Source: Chitinispirillaceae bacterium (GTDB lineage Bacteria > Fibrobacterota > Chitinivibrionia > Chitinivibrionales > Chitinispirillaceae). From it: a stretch of 36,462 nucleotides of DNA. The number at the start of each line of letters is the position of its first letter. Within the stretch, counting starts at the first letter, position 1. The stretch is from the NCBI GenBank assembly GCA_016929415.1, contig JAFGIW010000207.1, positions 1-36,462 on the forward strand, written 5' to 3'. The notes under the pieces are model-generated. The model was not told the origin of the DNA and did no database searches. It was given only the letters and a program-made list of their open reading frames with translations. Below are positions 25,467 to 34,320 of the stretch, piece by piece. The position numbers and the translations under genes are program-made.

Positions 25467-27472
25467 GCGACCCGTGCTCCCGATGTTCCCTGCCGTTCCG
25501 GGGAAACCACGACCAGCGATCCGTCGGCGTTCTTCGCGGCCAGCACCATCCCCTGCGACACTTCACCGCAAAGTTTTGCCGGCTTGAGGTTCGCCACAAC
25601 GACGATCTGTTTACCCACGATACTTTCAGGCGTATAATGAACGGCGATGCCCGCGACGATCTGCCGCTTTTCGGCGCCGAGCTCAATCTGGAGCCTGAGC
25701 AGTTTCTTTGATTTGGGGACCGGTTCCGCCGCGACGACGTCGGCGACCTTGAGCTGTACCTTGCCGAAGGTGTCGATGTCGATCAGGTCGTCGGGTGCGG
25801 AGGCGTCTTCGGCCGCCGGGGATTCATTTACCGATGCGCCGAAGAGCGGTTCAAGGTCGGCGGTTTCGAGCGGCCGGACCAGTTTTTCCGTCGGTCCCAT
25901 TTTGATGTTCCGTAAAGAAAAGGCGTAGTCGTTCCACGCCAGGGTCATCCCCAGTTTACGTTCGATGCGGCCGCTGAGGGCGGGAACGACCGGTTTGAGG
26001 AACACGGCGAGCGCTTTCATAAGATTGACACAGGTGACCATGACCACGGCGGCATTCTGCGGGGCGGATTTGACAAGCTCCCACGGTTTGCCGTCCTGAT
26101 AATATTTGTTCCCCCGGTTACCGAGCGCATGGATGCGTTCGACGGCGAGCTTGTATTCACCCCGGTCGAAATGGCCTTCGATCGCCGCTGCGGCGGCCTC
26201 CACCTCGGCGGCGATCGCTTCATCCCAGGGGGCGTCGGGCACCATGCCCCCAAACGACCGGTCGCAGAAGACCGCGGTCCGGTGGTGCAGGTTCCCGATG
26301 TTGTTCGCAAGGGTCGTGTTGACGCGGCTCATCAGCTCTTCCGCGTTCAGATCGAGATCGCCCGCATTCGGCATCAGCTTTGACCCGTAATAAAACCGCA
26401 GGAATTCAGCAGCCTGCGGATGTCTGATTTTTTCGAGATAGTCGCGCGCGTGAATGAAGGTTCCGCGCGATTTCGACATCTTCTCCCCCTTGACGTTGAT
26501 AAAGCCGTGGATGAAAAAACGGCCGGGGAGCTTGAATGAGGAGCTTTTAAGCATGACGGGCCAGAAGAGCGTGTGGAAGTAGACGATATCTTTACCGATG
26601 AAATGAACTACTTCGGTGTCGCATTGGGGCGACCAGTAATCGCCGATGGCGCGGCCCGTTTCGTTGCACCACCGATCGGTGGAGGAGATGTAACCGATGG
26701 GGGCGTCGAGCCAGACGTAAAAATATTTATCCTTCGTGCCGGGGATTGCGAATCCGAAATAGGGGCCGTCACGCGAGATGCACCACTCCCGCAGCCCCTC
26801 GTTGATCCAGGTGGTGACGAAATTACGCATGTCGTCCTGGAGCACCCCTTCGCGGTTGATGTATTCCCGCAGGAACGTTTCACATTTACCGAGTTGTACG
26901 TAGAAATGGGTCGAACGGCGCATCACCGGTACGCCGTTGCAGATGACACAGCGCGGTTCGACGATTTCGGTCGGATCGTAGGTGGCGCCGCATGCCTCGC
27001 AGACGTCGCCGTACTGCTTTTGCGCGCCGCACTGCGGACAGGCGCCGGTGATGAACCGGTCGGGCAGAAACCTGCGGTCATGCTCGCAGTAATACTGGTC
27101 GATCTCCTTCTCGATAATGAGGCCGTCTTTAATCAGATTATTATAAATCAATTCCGCGTATCGCCGGTTCTCCGGCGAGTTCGTCGTATAAAAGATATCG
27201 AAGCCGATGGCGAACCCGGCGTAATCGCGGCGATGGCTCTCGTACGCCTCGGCAATAAGCGTCTCGGGGGTGATCCCCCGCTTGAGCGCCGACAGTTCGA
27301 TGGGAGTGCCGTGGGTGTCGTCGGCGCAGACAAATACCGCTTCGTGTCCTCGCAGCCGTTGAAACCGCACGAAAATGTCGGTTTGGACCGCTTCCAGCAC
27401 ATGCCCGAGGTGGATGTCGCCATTTGCATAGGGCAAAGCCATGGTCACCAGGAACCGCTTTTTAAGCGACAT
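25463..27472 (-). CDS. metG: Methionyl-tRNA synthetase with C-terminal tRNA-binding domain
   Basis: 669 residues. Class I synthetase that charges tRNA-Met. Catalytic motifs: HLGH at 21-24 (HIGH) and KMSKS at 331-335. The connective peptide has two zinc knuckles, C145/C148/C158/C161 and a second with C175/C178, as in E. coli type MetG. The anticodon-binding helices occupy about 390-540. The last about 100 residues are an EMAP-II/Trbp111-like OB domain (FGKVQLKVADVV, SKKLLRLQIELG, VVANLKPAKLCGEVSQGM), used for dimerisation and tRNA binding. AAGGA lies nine bases before the ATG; the gene overlaps ricT by 11 bases. Confidence 0.97.
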   Translation of the reverse strand: MSLKKRFLVTMALPYANGDIHLGHVLEAVQTDIFVRFQRLRGHEAVFVCADDTHGTPIELSALKRGITPETLIAEAYESHRRDYAGFAIGFDIFYTTNSPENRRYAELIYNNLIKDGLIIEKEIDQYYCEHDRRFLPDRFITGACPQCGAQKQYGDVCEACGATYDPTEIVEPRCVICNGVPVMRRSTHFYVQLGKCETFLREYINREGVLQDDMRNFVTTWINEGLREWCISRDGPYFGFAIPGTKDKYFYVWLDAPIGYISSTDRWCNETGRAIGDYWSPQCDTEVVHFIGKDIVYFHTLFWPVMLKSSSFKLPGRFFIHGFINVKGEKMSKSRGTFIHARDYLEKIRHPQAAEFLRFYYGSKLMPNAGDLDLNAEELMSRVNTTLANNIGNLHHRTAVFCDRSFGGMVPDAPWDEAIAAEVEAAAAAIEGHFDRGEYKLAVERIHALGNRGNKYYQDGKPWELVKSAPQNAAVVMVTCVNLMKALAVFLKPVVPALSGRIERKLGMTLAWNDYAFSLRNIKMGPTEKLVRPLETADLEPLFGASVNESPAAEDASAPDDLIDIDTFGKVQLKVADVVAAEPVPKSKKLLRLQIELGAEKRQIVAGIAVHYTPESIVGKQIVVVANLKPAKLCGEVSQGMVLAAKNADGSLVVVSPERQGTSGARVA

Positions 27473-28286
27473 ACTCGACCGTTCCTTTCTTAATTTCCTC
27501 CGGGGTAAGCCACTCCTGGCCGTTGTCGTGGAAACAAATCAGCCCCTTGCCCTCGAAAATATTGATATAATTCAAAACGCCCTTTTTCTCCCCGATGGTA
27601 ATCTGGCTGCCGACGGGCGGAAATTCTTTGAAACTATCAACATATATATCATCCTCATACCGCAGGCAGCAGAGCAGCCTTCCGCAATTACCCGATATCT
27701 TCGACGGGTTGAGGGCAAGCTGCTGGTTTTTCGCCATCTGCGTGGTGATCTGTTCGAACTCGTTGAGAAATGCGCTGCAGCACTGTTTGCGGCCGCAGAT
27801 CCCGCACCCGCTGATCCGCTTGGCCTCGTCGCGCACGCCGATCTGCCGCAGCTCGATCCTCGTGCGGTACACGGAGGCCAGATCCTTGACAAGTTCCCTG
27901 AAATCGACCCGCTGCGCGGCGGTAAAGTAGAAGATGAGCTTGCTTCCGTCGAACTGAAGCTCCACGTCGACCAGTTTCATATCGAGGTTGTAATGTTTGA
28001 TCTTCTCCTTGCATACGTCGAACGCCGTTCGTTCCTTCTCCTTGTTCTTCTCGTGCATGGCGAGATCTTCCGCGACCGCCTTGCGGATGATGCTCCGCGT
28101 CTCGCCCTTGCCCCTTTTCAGCCTTACCAGCGATCCGACGAGCGATACCTTGCCGAGGTCCTGGCCGCGCTCCGCCTCCACGACGACGGAGTCGCCCTCC
28201 GCTATATCAAGTTCATTGCGGTTACGGTAGATCGCACGCCGCTCGCCCTTGAAAACAACCTCAACGACCTTGCTGTTTTTGCTCAT
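27462..28286 (-). CDS. ricT: PSP1-domain protein, RicT/YaaT family
   Basis: 274 residues. RicT (YaaT) of Bacillus is part of the Y-complex that binds iron-sulfur clusters and influences mRNA processing by RNase Y; the role outside Firmicutes is less clear. The PSP1 domain spans about 60-150 (DVELQFDGSKLIFYFTAAQRVDF, ELRQIGVRDEAK). The family cysteines are present: C161, C164, C169, C170 in CGICGRKQCC, and C201, C206, C207 in CGRLLCCLRYE. Position next to holB is conserved in many bacteria and supports the call. GGAG lies seven bases before the ATG; the gene overlaps the end of holB by 26 bases and the start of metG by 11. Confidence 0.93.
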   Translation of the reverse strand: MSKNSKVVEVVFKGERRAIYRNRNELDIAEGDSVVVEAERGQDLGKVSLVGSLVRLKRGKGETRSIIRKAVAEDLAMHEKNKEKERTAFDVCKEKIKHYNLDMKLVDVELQFDGSKLIFYFTAAQRVDFRELVKDLASVYRTRIELRQIGVRDEAKRISGCGICGRKQCCSAFLNEFEQITTQMAKNQQLALNPSKISGNCGRLLCCLRYEDDIYVDSFKEFPPVGSQITIGEKKGVLNYINIFEGKGLICFHDNGQEWLTPEEIKKGTVEYVA

Positions 28287-29394
28287 TGTAAAACTCCATG
28301 ACCGATAATGCGAAATTGTTCAGTACCAGCGCGATATTCGCTCTCGCCCTGATCCTGCCGATAGCCGTCTCGCAGTAATGCGCCAGCAGGTCCGCCGCAT
28401 GGGGGGTCGTGACCTGCGTAAGCGTACCCGACAGGGAGCTATCGCCAATAATATAGTTTTCAGTACCGTCAATTTTCGTAAAAAAAGCATTCCTTATGCC
28501 GTACATCAACTGCATGAAAAGGTTTTCATGCCTGCCGTAATCCGCCGAAGCGCTGAGTTCGTCGATTTTGTTGAACAGCGCAAGCCGGTCCTCTCCGATG
28601 ATCAGACGCCAGAATTCCAGCGCATCCCGCAGGGCCGACGTATCGACATGCTGCAACAGCGATTGTGCGCGGCCGAGGGACCCGACGTGTACCACCGCAT
28701 CAAGCCGGGCATCATCGGGAGACAGCGAGCAACGGGAAACAAGTTCCGCCCTGATCGTATCGGGCGGAAGCGCCGCAAAACGGAGAAGCTGGCAGCGCGA
28801 TACGATGGTCGGCAGTACGGCGTGCGGCCGGTCGGTGCAGAGAAGCAGCAGCGTATCCGGCGGCGGTTCCTCGAGTGTTTTAAGCATTGTGTTGGCCGAC
28901 TCCTGTTGCATGACGTCAATGCCGTCGAGAATGACGATGTTTTTTCCCTTTTCAACGGCGCCCCGCCTGACGGAATGGGTTATTTCACGTATCCAGTCAA
29001 CCGGTATGGTGGGAAGTGTTGAAAATTCAGGCATGAGGTAGGGGTCTTCAATCCTTTCCCTCACCCGGGCCGCGAACTCTTCCCATCCGGCTTCGGTAAT
29101 TTTCCCGTCGGTCGATTTATGCTCCTTCTGCAGTGCAAGCGGCATCACGACATGAAAATCAGGGTGCGAATACGAGCGTACTCTTCTGCAGTTGCCGCAG
29201 GAGTAACAGGGCCGCGCCGCTTCGTGACCGCAGAGCAGGGCCATTGAGAATTCAAGCGCGGCGGCAAAGGTCCCCGTTCCCGCATCGCCGCAGAGAAGAT
29301 AGGCGTGTCCGATCGTGTTGTTTAAAAAAACCGACGAAAAGACCTCTTTGATACGCTCCTGGCCTATAAGTCTTTTCCATTGCAGCATGGCCAT
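28261..29394 (-). CDS. holB: DNA polymerase III delta' subunit (clamp loader)
   Basis: 377 residues from the ATG at 29394; the frame runs further upstream into the envC gene but that part is not real. N-terminal LIGQERIKEVF and GHAYLLCGDAG are typical of the clamp-loader AAA+ fold. The P-loop is degenerate (GDAGTGTFAAA, no lysine), as known for delta', which does not hydrolyse ATP. A zinc module follows with C55, C63, C66 and C69 (CGHEAARPCYSCGNC). The Walker B region is NIVILDGIDVM, followed by NTMLKTLEEPP and the SRC motif IVSRCQLLRF. The C-terminal part forms the collar. Neighbouring ricT is a conserved partner. The start lies one base after the envC stop. Confidence 0.92.
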   Translation of the reverse strand: MAMLQWKRLIGQERIKEVFSSVFLNNTIGHAYLLCGDAGTGTFAAALEFSMALLCGHEAARPCYSCGNCRRVRSYSHPDFHVVMPLALQKEHKSTDGKITEAGWEEFAARVRERIEDPYLMPEFSTLPTIPVDWIREITHSVRRGAVEKGKNIVILDGIDVMQQESANTMLKTLEEPPPDTLLLLCTDRPHAVLPTIVSRCQLLRFAALPPDTIRAELVSRCSLSPDDARLDAVVHVGSLGRAQSLLQHVDTSALRDALEFWRLIIGEDRLALFNKIDELSASADYGRHENLFMQLMYGIRNAFFTKIDGTENYIIGDSSLSGTLTQVTTPHAADLLAHYCETAIGRIRARANIALVLNNFALSVMEFYNEQKQQGR

Positions 29395-29395
29395 A

Positions 29396-30616
29396 TTACC
29401 GCTTCTCCAGCCATTCGACGGGATTGAGCGCCTCCGCCGATTTACGGATTTCAAAATGGAGTTTCGCGTCGCCGGGCGATCGGGGGTCGCCCACCCGCCC
29501 GAGAACCGCATCCATGACGACCTTCTGATCGAGCTTGACGTCGATCGTGTGCAGTTGTGCGTAGATCGAAAGATAGCCGCCGACATGGTCGACGATCACC
29601 ATTTTTCCCAGTCCGCGCATCGAACCGGTATGGATGACGGTCCCGGCGGCGATGCAGCGGACGGCGTCCCCTGCGTCCGCCTCGATATCGACCCCATTGT
29701 TCATGATAATCGTCCGGTACTCGGGATGGACGACCTTCCCGAACCTGCCGACGACCGGGCCCTCAAGGGGCCACGGCAGGGTGCCCTTGCTTTTTTCAAA
29801 AGTGGCCACGATCTTGCGCGAAACGCTCGCGCGCGCCTTTTTCCGCTTTCTTTCCAGGAGCCTGACCATGGCGGTAAGTTCCTTCTGTGAAGCTTCGAGT
29901 TCCTTGACCATCGCCTCCCAGCCCTCCTTTTTCCGCCGTACGTCGGAGAGCATTTTTTTCCGCTGCCGTTCCTCGGCGACGAGCTCCCCGCGTTCGGTCT
30001 CCTTGGCCGCGCGCAACGACGACAGATGAACACGTTCCTCCTGCTGCACCCGTTTCTTCGCGTCGATGGCGCGGCGGGCCGTCTCGATCTTTCCGACGAG
30101 ATTGCGGTCGTAACGGTTGAGCTCTTCAAGGTAGCGTACCCTGTTGACCGCATCAAGCGGGCTCCCCGCGGCGAATACCATGAGCAGTGAATTCGACGGC
30201 CCGTTCATATAGGCCCGCCGCAACCGTTGACGCATGATTTTCTGCCGCGATTCGAGCTGACGCCCGGCGATCACCAGCGAGTCGCTCAGCCGTTGAATAA
30301 TCGCCTCCACCGTATCGATCCGCGCGGAGAGCATCTCGAGGTAGGAACGCGAAATTGATATGTTTTTTTCAACCTGTTCCAGTTGTGTAAGATAGGTGCC
30401 CTCTTCCTGCTGCAATGCCTTGAGTTTCGCTCTTCCCTTCTCGAGTCCGGCGCGGACCTCATCAAGCCGCTTCGTACTGCGCTTGATCTCCAGGTCGTAA
30501 TGTGAAACCGATTTCAACGGGGTTTCACCGCCGCGCACACCGGTTGAAGCGGCGACGACGCACCCGATGATGATTACACGAGAAACTTTCGTACCGCGCC
30601 CGCGCTTCCCATCCAC
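29396..30616 (-). CDS. envC: EnvC-like murein hydrolase activator (M23/LytM fold, degenerate site)
   Basis: About 406 residues from a GTG at 30616 preceded by a GGGGGTGG stretch; a GTG at 30661 is also possible. It begins inside the end of ftsX. The N terminus has a signal-like segment (VIIIGCVVAASTGV). Residues about 45-285 are a long coiled coil (KRLDEVRAGLEKGRAKLKAL, ERGELVAEERQRKKM). The last 120 residues are a LytM domain starting PWPLEGPVVGRFG. Two zinc ligands are replaced: N in MNNGVDIEA where H is usual and Q in YAQLHT where H is usual; KLHFEI keeps its histidine. This matches EnvC, which has no peptidase activity and activates amidases at the septum under FtsEX control. FtsX is encoded directly upstream. 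Confidence 0.9.
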   Translation of the reverse strand: MDGKRGRGTKVSRVIIIGCVVAASTGVRGGETPLKSVSHYDLEIKRSTKRLDEVRAGLEKGRAKLKALQQEEGTYLTQLEQVEKNISISRSYLEMLSARIDTVEAIIQRLSDSLVIAGRQLESRQKIMRQRLRRAYMNGPSNSLLMVFAAGSPLDAVNRVRYLEELNRYDRNLVGKIETARRAIDAKKRVQQEERVHLSSLRAAKETERGELVAEERQRKKMLSDVRRKKEGWEAMVKELEASQKELTAMVRLLERKRKKARASVSRKIVATFEKSKGTLPWPLEGPVVGRFGKVVHPEYRTIIMNNGVDIEADAGDAVRCIAAGTVIHTGSMRGLGKMVIVDHVGGYLSIYAQLHTIDVKLDQKVVMDAVLGRVGDPRSPGDAKLHFEIRKSAEALNPVEWLEKR

Positions 30617-31443
30617 CCGTAAACCACCCCCACCAGAACGATAAATATCGGCAGCGACCACGACGGAAGCGAATGCGGCCCCCAGGCTATCGGGAAATGC
30701 GCCAATGACAGGCGTAAAATACCTGTCGCCGCAACACAGAGTAGTCCTCCGATGATTCCCTGAAGTATTCCTTCGAGTAAAAAGGGCATCTTTATGAACA
30801 ATGCCGTGGCGCCGACAACCTGCATGTGTGCGATAAGTTCCTTACGGGCATAGATTGTCAGTCTGATCGTATTGGAAATCATGAAATAGAGAATAAAATT
30901 CATGATAACGGCGACAATGATTACGATAATCCCGAAGCCGACCCTGAACCGTTCAACCAGGTCGATCCACTCCCGTGAATAACGCACACTCTCGATCTCG
31001 GGGTAGTGTCCGATGATATCGGTGAGTTTCCCGGCAGTCTCCTGCGATCGGGCATCGTCGGCCAGGTAGATCTCCAGCGACGCCGGCAGGGGATTGTCGT
31101 CCACCGCTTCGAGCATCGAGGTTCCGTAGAGACTCGAAAAACGTTTCCATGCACTATCCTTATCGACGAGAACCGCACGGCGCACCGACGGCTGCCCGCG
31201 CACCCTTTTGAGGAGGTCCGCGGTGACGCTGTCATTTCCCGCCGTTTCATCTTTGATATACGCCGCCATATCCGCCTGATCGATGCCTTTACGGAGGATC
31301 GAATCGACATTCAGCAAGGCGACGGCGATGATGCTCATTAAAAAGAGCGACGCCGCGATTGAAATGATGGAAACGAAAGTCATCAGCTTTGCCTGATAAA
31401 AGCCCCAGACCGCCTCCTTGAAAAAGAATAGTATCGTTCCCAT
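30574..31443 (-). CDS. ftsX: Cell division permease FtsX
   Basis: 289 residues with four membrane segments: one near residues 20-45 (LMTFVSIISIAASLFLMSII), then three between about 170 and 280 (VGFGIIVIIVAVIMNFILYF, the LLEGILQGIIGGLLCVAATG stretch, and LPIFIVLVGVVYGWMGSAG). Between the first two is a periplasmic domain with the FtsX ECD pattern (DMAAYIKDE, LPASLEIYL, IESVRYSREWIDLVERF). FtsX forms a complex with the ATPase FtsE and passes its cycle to periplasmic hydrolase activators. The family motif around TIRLTIYARKELIAHMQVVGAT is clear. envC overlaps its end. The usual ftsE is not upstream; instead there is a 188-base gap and a periplasmic-binding protein gene. Confidence 0.95.
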   Translation of the reverse strand: MGTILFFFKEAVWGFYQAKLMTFVSIISIAASLFLMSIIAVALLNVDSILRKGIDQADMAAYIKDETAGNDSVTADLLKRVRGQPSVRRAVLVDKDSAWKRFSSLYGTSMLEAVDDNPLPASLEIYLADDARSQETAGKLTDIIGHYPEIESVRYSREWIDLVERFRVGFGIIVIIVAVIMNFILYFMISNTIRLTIYARKELIAHMQVVGATALFIKMPFLLEGILQGIIGGLLCVAATGILRLSLAHFPIAWGPHSLPSWSLPIFIVLVGVVYGWMGSAGAVRKFLV

Positions 31444-31631
31444 CGTAAAAATAAACCTCTATTTCTCACCGTGCATCCGTTGCGCCGCGGGTTCAAAAGA
31501 ATCAGGTCGCCCGTTATGCACGGGTCCTCACGCATCCGCCGGATATGGTTCACGCACCGCCTGATCAAGCCGGAGTAGGTGATGCAAAAGGAGGGTATAT
31601 ACAACCGACGCGCCGACGGAACCGGGCAGGT

Positions 31632-33422
31632 TTACTGCACGCGCACGAAACCGCTTTCGGTGATTTTATACACTGCGCACTCGTTGTTGGCCCGTCGTCC
31701 CTCTTCGAATGAGACAATACCCGAAATTCCGTGAAACCGGTCGGTCCTTGCCAGTACTTCACGGATGCGTTTGGGATCGTCGCCGCCGGTTTCCCTGATT
31801 GCTTTCATGACAAGGGTTGCGGCATCATATCCGAGCGCCGCAACGCGGTCGGGTTCGGTATTATACCTTTTTTTGTATGCTTTTACAAAATCTCCCCACT
31901 CCTTGCCGGACTGGTCAAGCTCAAAACTGGTCGAAATAACGGCATTGAACACATAGCGTTTGCCGTCCTTAAGCACCTTCGGCTGGTGCCAGCCGCTCGA
32001 TCCGAGGATCTGTGTGCGGATACGGTGAAACATCACCTGCGGAGCGAGCATGACCACATCCTCCGCGTCCCCCGGTATGAAAAGCCCTCCTACCGCGAGA
32101 GTCGAATCGGAATACAGAATACTGTCACGACGGGTTATCACCCCTCTGAAATCGGTTCCCCGTTCGGTTGAGAGCCTTTCAAGATGCCTTGTCAACAGCT
32201 TTTTACGAATATTCTGAAACTGCTCGCGGTAGTCGTTCGCACCCTCTTCATAATACTCTTCAGCCAAAAGCTCGAGGTTCCGCTTCTTCAACTCTTCTTT
32301 AAAGCTGGCGGCAAGGATCCGGCCGTATGCCGTCCGCGGCGCCAGAATGACAAATTCCTTGATGGAAAGGTTCTCGATGGCATACCGGGCGATCTTTCTC
32401 CCGAGTACTCCGATCGTCACGTTCATCTGGAAAACATTCTCCCCCATATCCGCAATACCCTCATCGGTGGCGGTCGGAGAGATCATGACGTTAGGCTTGT
32501 CGATCAGCATCGCCGCCGTCACGGTGGCGGTCTGGCTGAGCACCGGCCCGATAATGACCGATACCTTGTGCTCATCGAGAAGCTCTCTGGTTTTCTGCGC
32601 GGTGGTCATCATGTTTCCCCGCGTATCGAGCACCACGCATTTGACGGTCTGCCCGTTCTGCGGCTGCAAACGGCTGATCGCAAGCTGGGCTCCCTGAACG
32701 ACCTGTTTGCCGATCTCCTCCTCCTCCCCGGATATCGGTGCAAGAAGCCCGATCTGCAGGGTGCCCTTCTTCGCTTCCTGCGCGCGCGTAATCCATTCCC
32801 GCAGTACGACGCCATATCTGGAACGGGGATACGCCTGCCGGAACCCATCGGCGCAAGTTACGGCCTTGGCAAACTGCCCGAGGGTGATCAGCTTTTCTAT
32901 CTCATAAAATTTCATGATCTCCACGAGCCTTCGATGAATGTCCCGCGCATCGAGTTCGGAAAACTCCTCGGAGGCCATGTGCATGCATATCTTTTCCGTA
33001 TTGAGGATCACGAGGGAATCAAGCGTGTACGATACCCCCGTTTTGAGCGCCATTGAAAACGCCGTAATCGCTCCCGGGTATTTTTCCTCTCTGGCAAGAG
33101 CAATCCCTTCGATATACCAGAGCCGCGGGATAAAGGGCGACTGTGGGTATTTCGTCCGGTACATGGAAATGAGGCGGTGCGCGGAAACGAATTCGCCCCT
33201 CCGCACAAGCGCCTCGGTAACCAGGGGTACCAGTTGTTCGGTCTGTTCTTCTTTCCCGTGCTTTCGCAGATGATCGCGGATCACGAGGATCGTCGAATCG
33301 TATTTGCCGTATTCATAGAGACGTATCGATTTTTGGAGGGTCGTGACCGCTCCCTCAACCGGATGAACCGGCGCCTGAAAGCAGACAAAAGCAAGCATCA
33401 ACGCACAACGCGTTTGCATCAT
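31632..33422 (-). CDS. Periplasmic protein: TPR-like N terminus plus type 1 periplasmic-binding (LivK/LpoA-like) domain
   Basis: 596 residues, ATG with GGAG nine bases upstream. A signal peptide (RCALMLAFVCFQAPVHPVEG) is followed by about 190 residues of helical repeats (LYEYGKYDSTILVIRDHLRK, LVRRGEFVSAHRLISMYRTK) of TPR type. From about residue 225 to the end is a Peripla_BP_6 domain: LQIGLLAPISGEEEEIGKQV, GAQLAISRLQPQNG, VSVIIGPVLSQTATVTA, PNVMISPTATDEGI, FVILAPRTAYGRIL, and VAALGYDAATLVMKAI. Amino-acid ABC binding proteins share the second domain, but the TPR fusion recalls LpoA, the activator of penicillin-binding proteins. No permease genes are nearby, and ftsX-envC follow, so a peptidoglycan-related role is plausible (inference). 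It lies six bases after the upstream nuclease-family gene. Confidence 0.85.
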   Translation of the reverse strand: MMQTRCALMLAFVCFQAPVHPVEGAVTTLQKSIRLYEYGKYDSTILVIRDHLRKHGKEEQTEQLVPLVTEALVRRGEFVSAHRLISMYRTKYPQSPFIPRLWYIEGIALAREEKYPGAITAFSMALKTGVSYTLDSLVILNTEKICMHMASEEFSELDARDIHRRLVEIMKFYEIEKLITLGQFAKAVTCADGFRQAYPRSRYGVVLREWITRAQEAKKGTLQIGLLAPISGEEEEIGKQVVQGAQLAISRLQPQNGQTVKCVVLDTRGNMMTTAQKTRELLDEHKVSVIIGPVLSQTATVTAAMLIDKPNVMISPTATDEGIADMGENVFQMNVTIGVLGRKIARYAIENLSIKEFVILAPRTAYGRILAASFKEELKKRNLELLAEEYYEEGANDYREQFQNIRKKLLTRHLERLSTERGTDFRGVITRRDSILYSDSTLAVGGLFIPGDAEDVVMLAPQVMFHRIRTQILGSSGWHQPKVLKDGKRYVFNAVISTSFELDQSGKEWGDFVKAYKKRYNTEPDRVAALGYDAATLVMKAIRETGGDDPKRIREVLARTDRFHGISGIVSFEEGRRANNECAVYKITESGFVRVQ

Positions 33423-33428
33423 AGACCG

Positions 33429-33905
33429 TTACTCCAGAAAATAGTTGCCGAATTCAATGGTATCGATCGAGCGGATACGTCGACGCAACCGCGCCGTTGC
33501 CGACAATGTTCCGGCATTGACACGGTCGAGCACCCGGTCGTCGATAAATATATCAACCCCGCACCGCAACGCGAGAGCAATTGCATCACACGGCCGGCAG
33601 TCGATAAGGCAGATGCCGGATGAAGACCCGACCTGTATTCTTGCCTGAAGGCTCTGTTCAACCATATCACCGATGACGATCCTCTGGAGGCTGCCGCCGA
33701 GTTGCTCCATGACCAGTTTCACCAGGTCGATAGTAAGCGGCTTATCAGGCACGACCTCCAGTGATTCGATGGCAATCGCGCTCGCTTCAAGCGGTCCGAC
33801 CGGCACCGGCAGCGTCCGGTCGCCATTAACCTCCTTGAGAATAATAACCGGGGTATTACGGCTCGTGTCCAGAGCAAATGACGTAATTTCAGCCTGAATC
33901 AGCAT
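33429..33905 (-). CDS. Bifunctional nuclease family protein (BFN/DUF151)
   Basis: 158 residues from the ATG at 33905, which has GGGAGG just upstream; an upstream TTG at 33917 is rejected. The BFN domain (DUF151) covers residues about 3-130: NTPVIILKEVNGDRTLPVPVG written in its usual order (PVIILKE, RTLPVPVGPLEA), AIAIESLEV, LTIDLVKLVMEQLGGSLQRI, and RPCDAIALALRCGVDIFIDD. Plant members have DNase and RNase activity; bacterial ones such as the Thermotoga structure are common, but their role is not settled. No signal peptide, so cytoplasmic. It is the first gene of the nine-gene run ending in argH, and has a candidate promoter at 33957-33986. Confidence 0.92.
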   Translation of the reverse strand: MLIQAEITSFALDTSRNTPVIILKEVNGDRTLPVPVGPLEASAIAIESLEVVPDKPLTIDLVKLVMEQLGGSLQRIVIGDMVEQSLQARIQVGSSSGICLIDCRPCDAIALALRCGVDIFIDDRVLDRVNAGTLSATARLRRRIRSIDTIEFGNYFLE

Positions 33906-33956
33906 GGCTCCTCCCAATAAAAATAAAGATCGCGCTCCCCTTGCCGCGAAACAGTA

Positions 33957-33986
33957 AAAATACTCTCGCTCGTTTTACAGAACCAA
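33957..33986 (-). promoter_or_regulatory. Candidate promoter of the BFN-to-argH operon
   Basis: On the minus strand TTGGTT (33986-33981), an 18-base spacer and TATTTT (33962-33957) give a moderate sigma-70 match. It lies about 50 bases before the first gene of the run, where a promoter is expected. Other AT-rich hexamers nearby fit less well. Confidence 0.4.
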
Positions 33987-34230
33987 ACATTGATGCGAGG
34001 GAGGGGAAGAGACAGGGAAAACATCAGCGGCGTTTTGATACCACGGGGGATATTCCCCCACCGGCATGGGCCGGCCGGCTGCACCAGCGGGAAGACGACA
34101 GATTATCGTTTCGAAGCCCTCGCAACGTTCCCCGAAGACGTCGCAATGTTCCTCAGAGACAGTTGGAGATGGAGTGGTGGAGGTATGGGGAAAGAGATCG
34201 GGGGCGGAGTTCGGGACCGGATAGGTACTT

Positions 34231-34301
34231 CGCCTCACGCCGCCCGTTCTTCATCTCCCTCCCCCTCTCCACACGTGGAGAGGGGGTCGGGGGGTGAGGC
34301 G
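34231..34301. repeat. REP-like extended palindrome
   Basis: Outer arms CGCCTCAC (34231-34238) and GTGAGGCG (34294-34301) enclose a 12-bp perfect stem CCCCCTCTCCAC/GTGGAGAGGGGG (34261-34272 and 34275-34286) with a two-base loop. This is the type of short dispersed palindrome that yields the spurious peptide PPTPSPRVERG in many genomes. It may be a REP or miniature mobile element; other copies in this genome cannot be seen. Confidence 0.7.
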
Positions 34302-34320
34302 GGAATGCGTCGAATATAAG

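Noticed and set aside
26573..28301. Long plus-strand frames opposite metG and ricT (306 and 286 residues)
   Set aside because: Both are antisense to genes with full catalytic or cysteine motifs and have no ribosome site or family similarity.
28261..29394. Inactivated clamp-loader ATPase (missing P-loop lysine) as a novelty
   Set aside because: Loss of ATP binding is normal for the delta' subunit, so the degenerate P-loop supports the identification rather than being unusual.
31444..31631. tRNA or remnant of ftsE upstream of ftsX
   Set aside because: No T-arm, acceptor stem or ABC ATPase motif (Walker A, LSGGQ) can be found in this 188-base gap on either strand.
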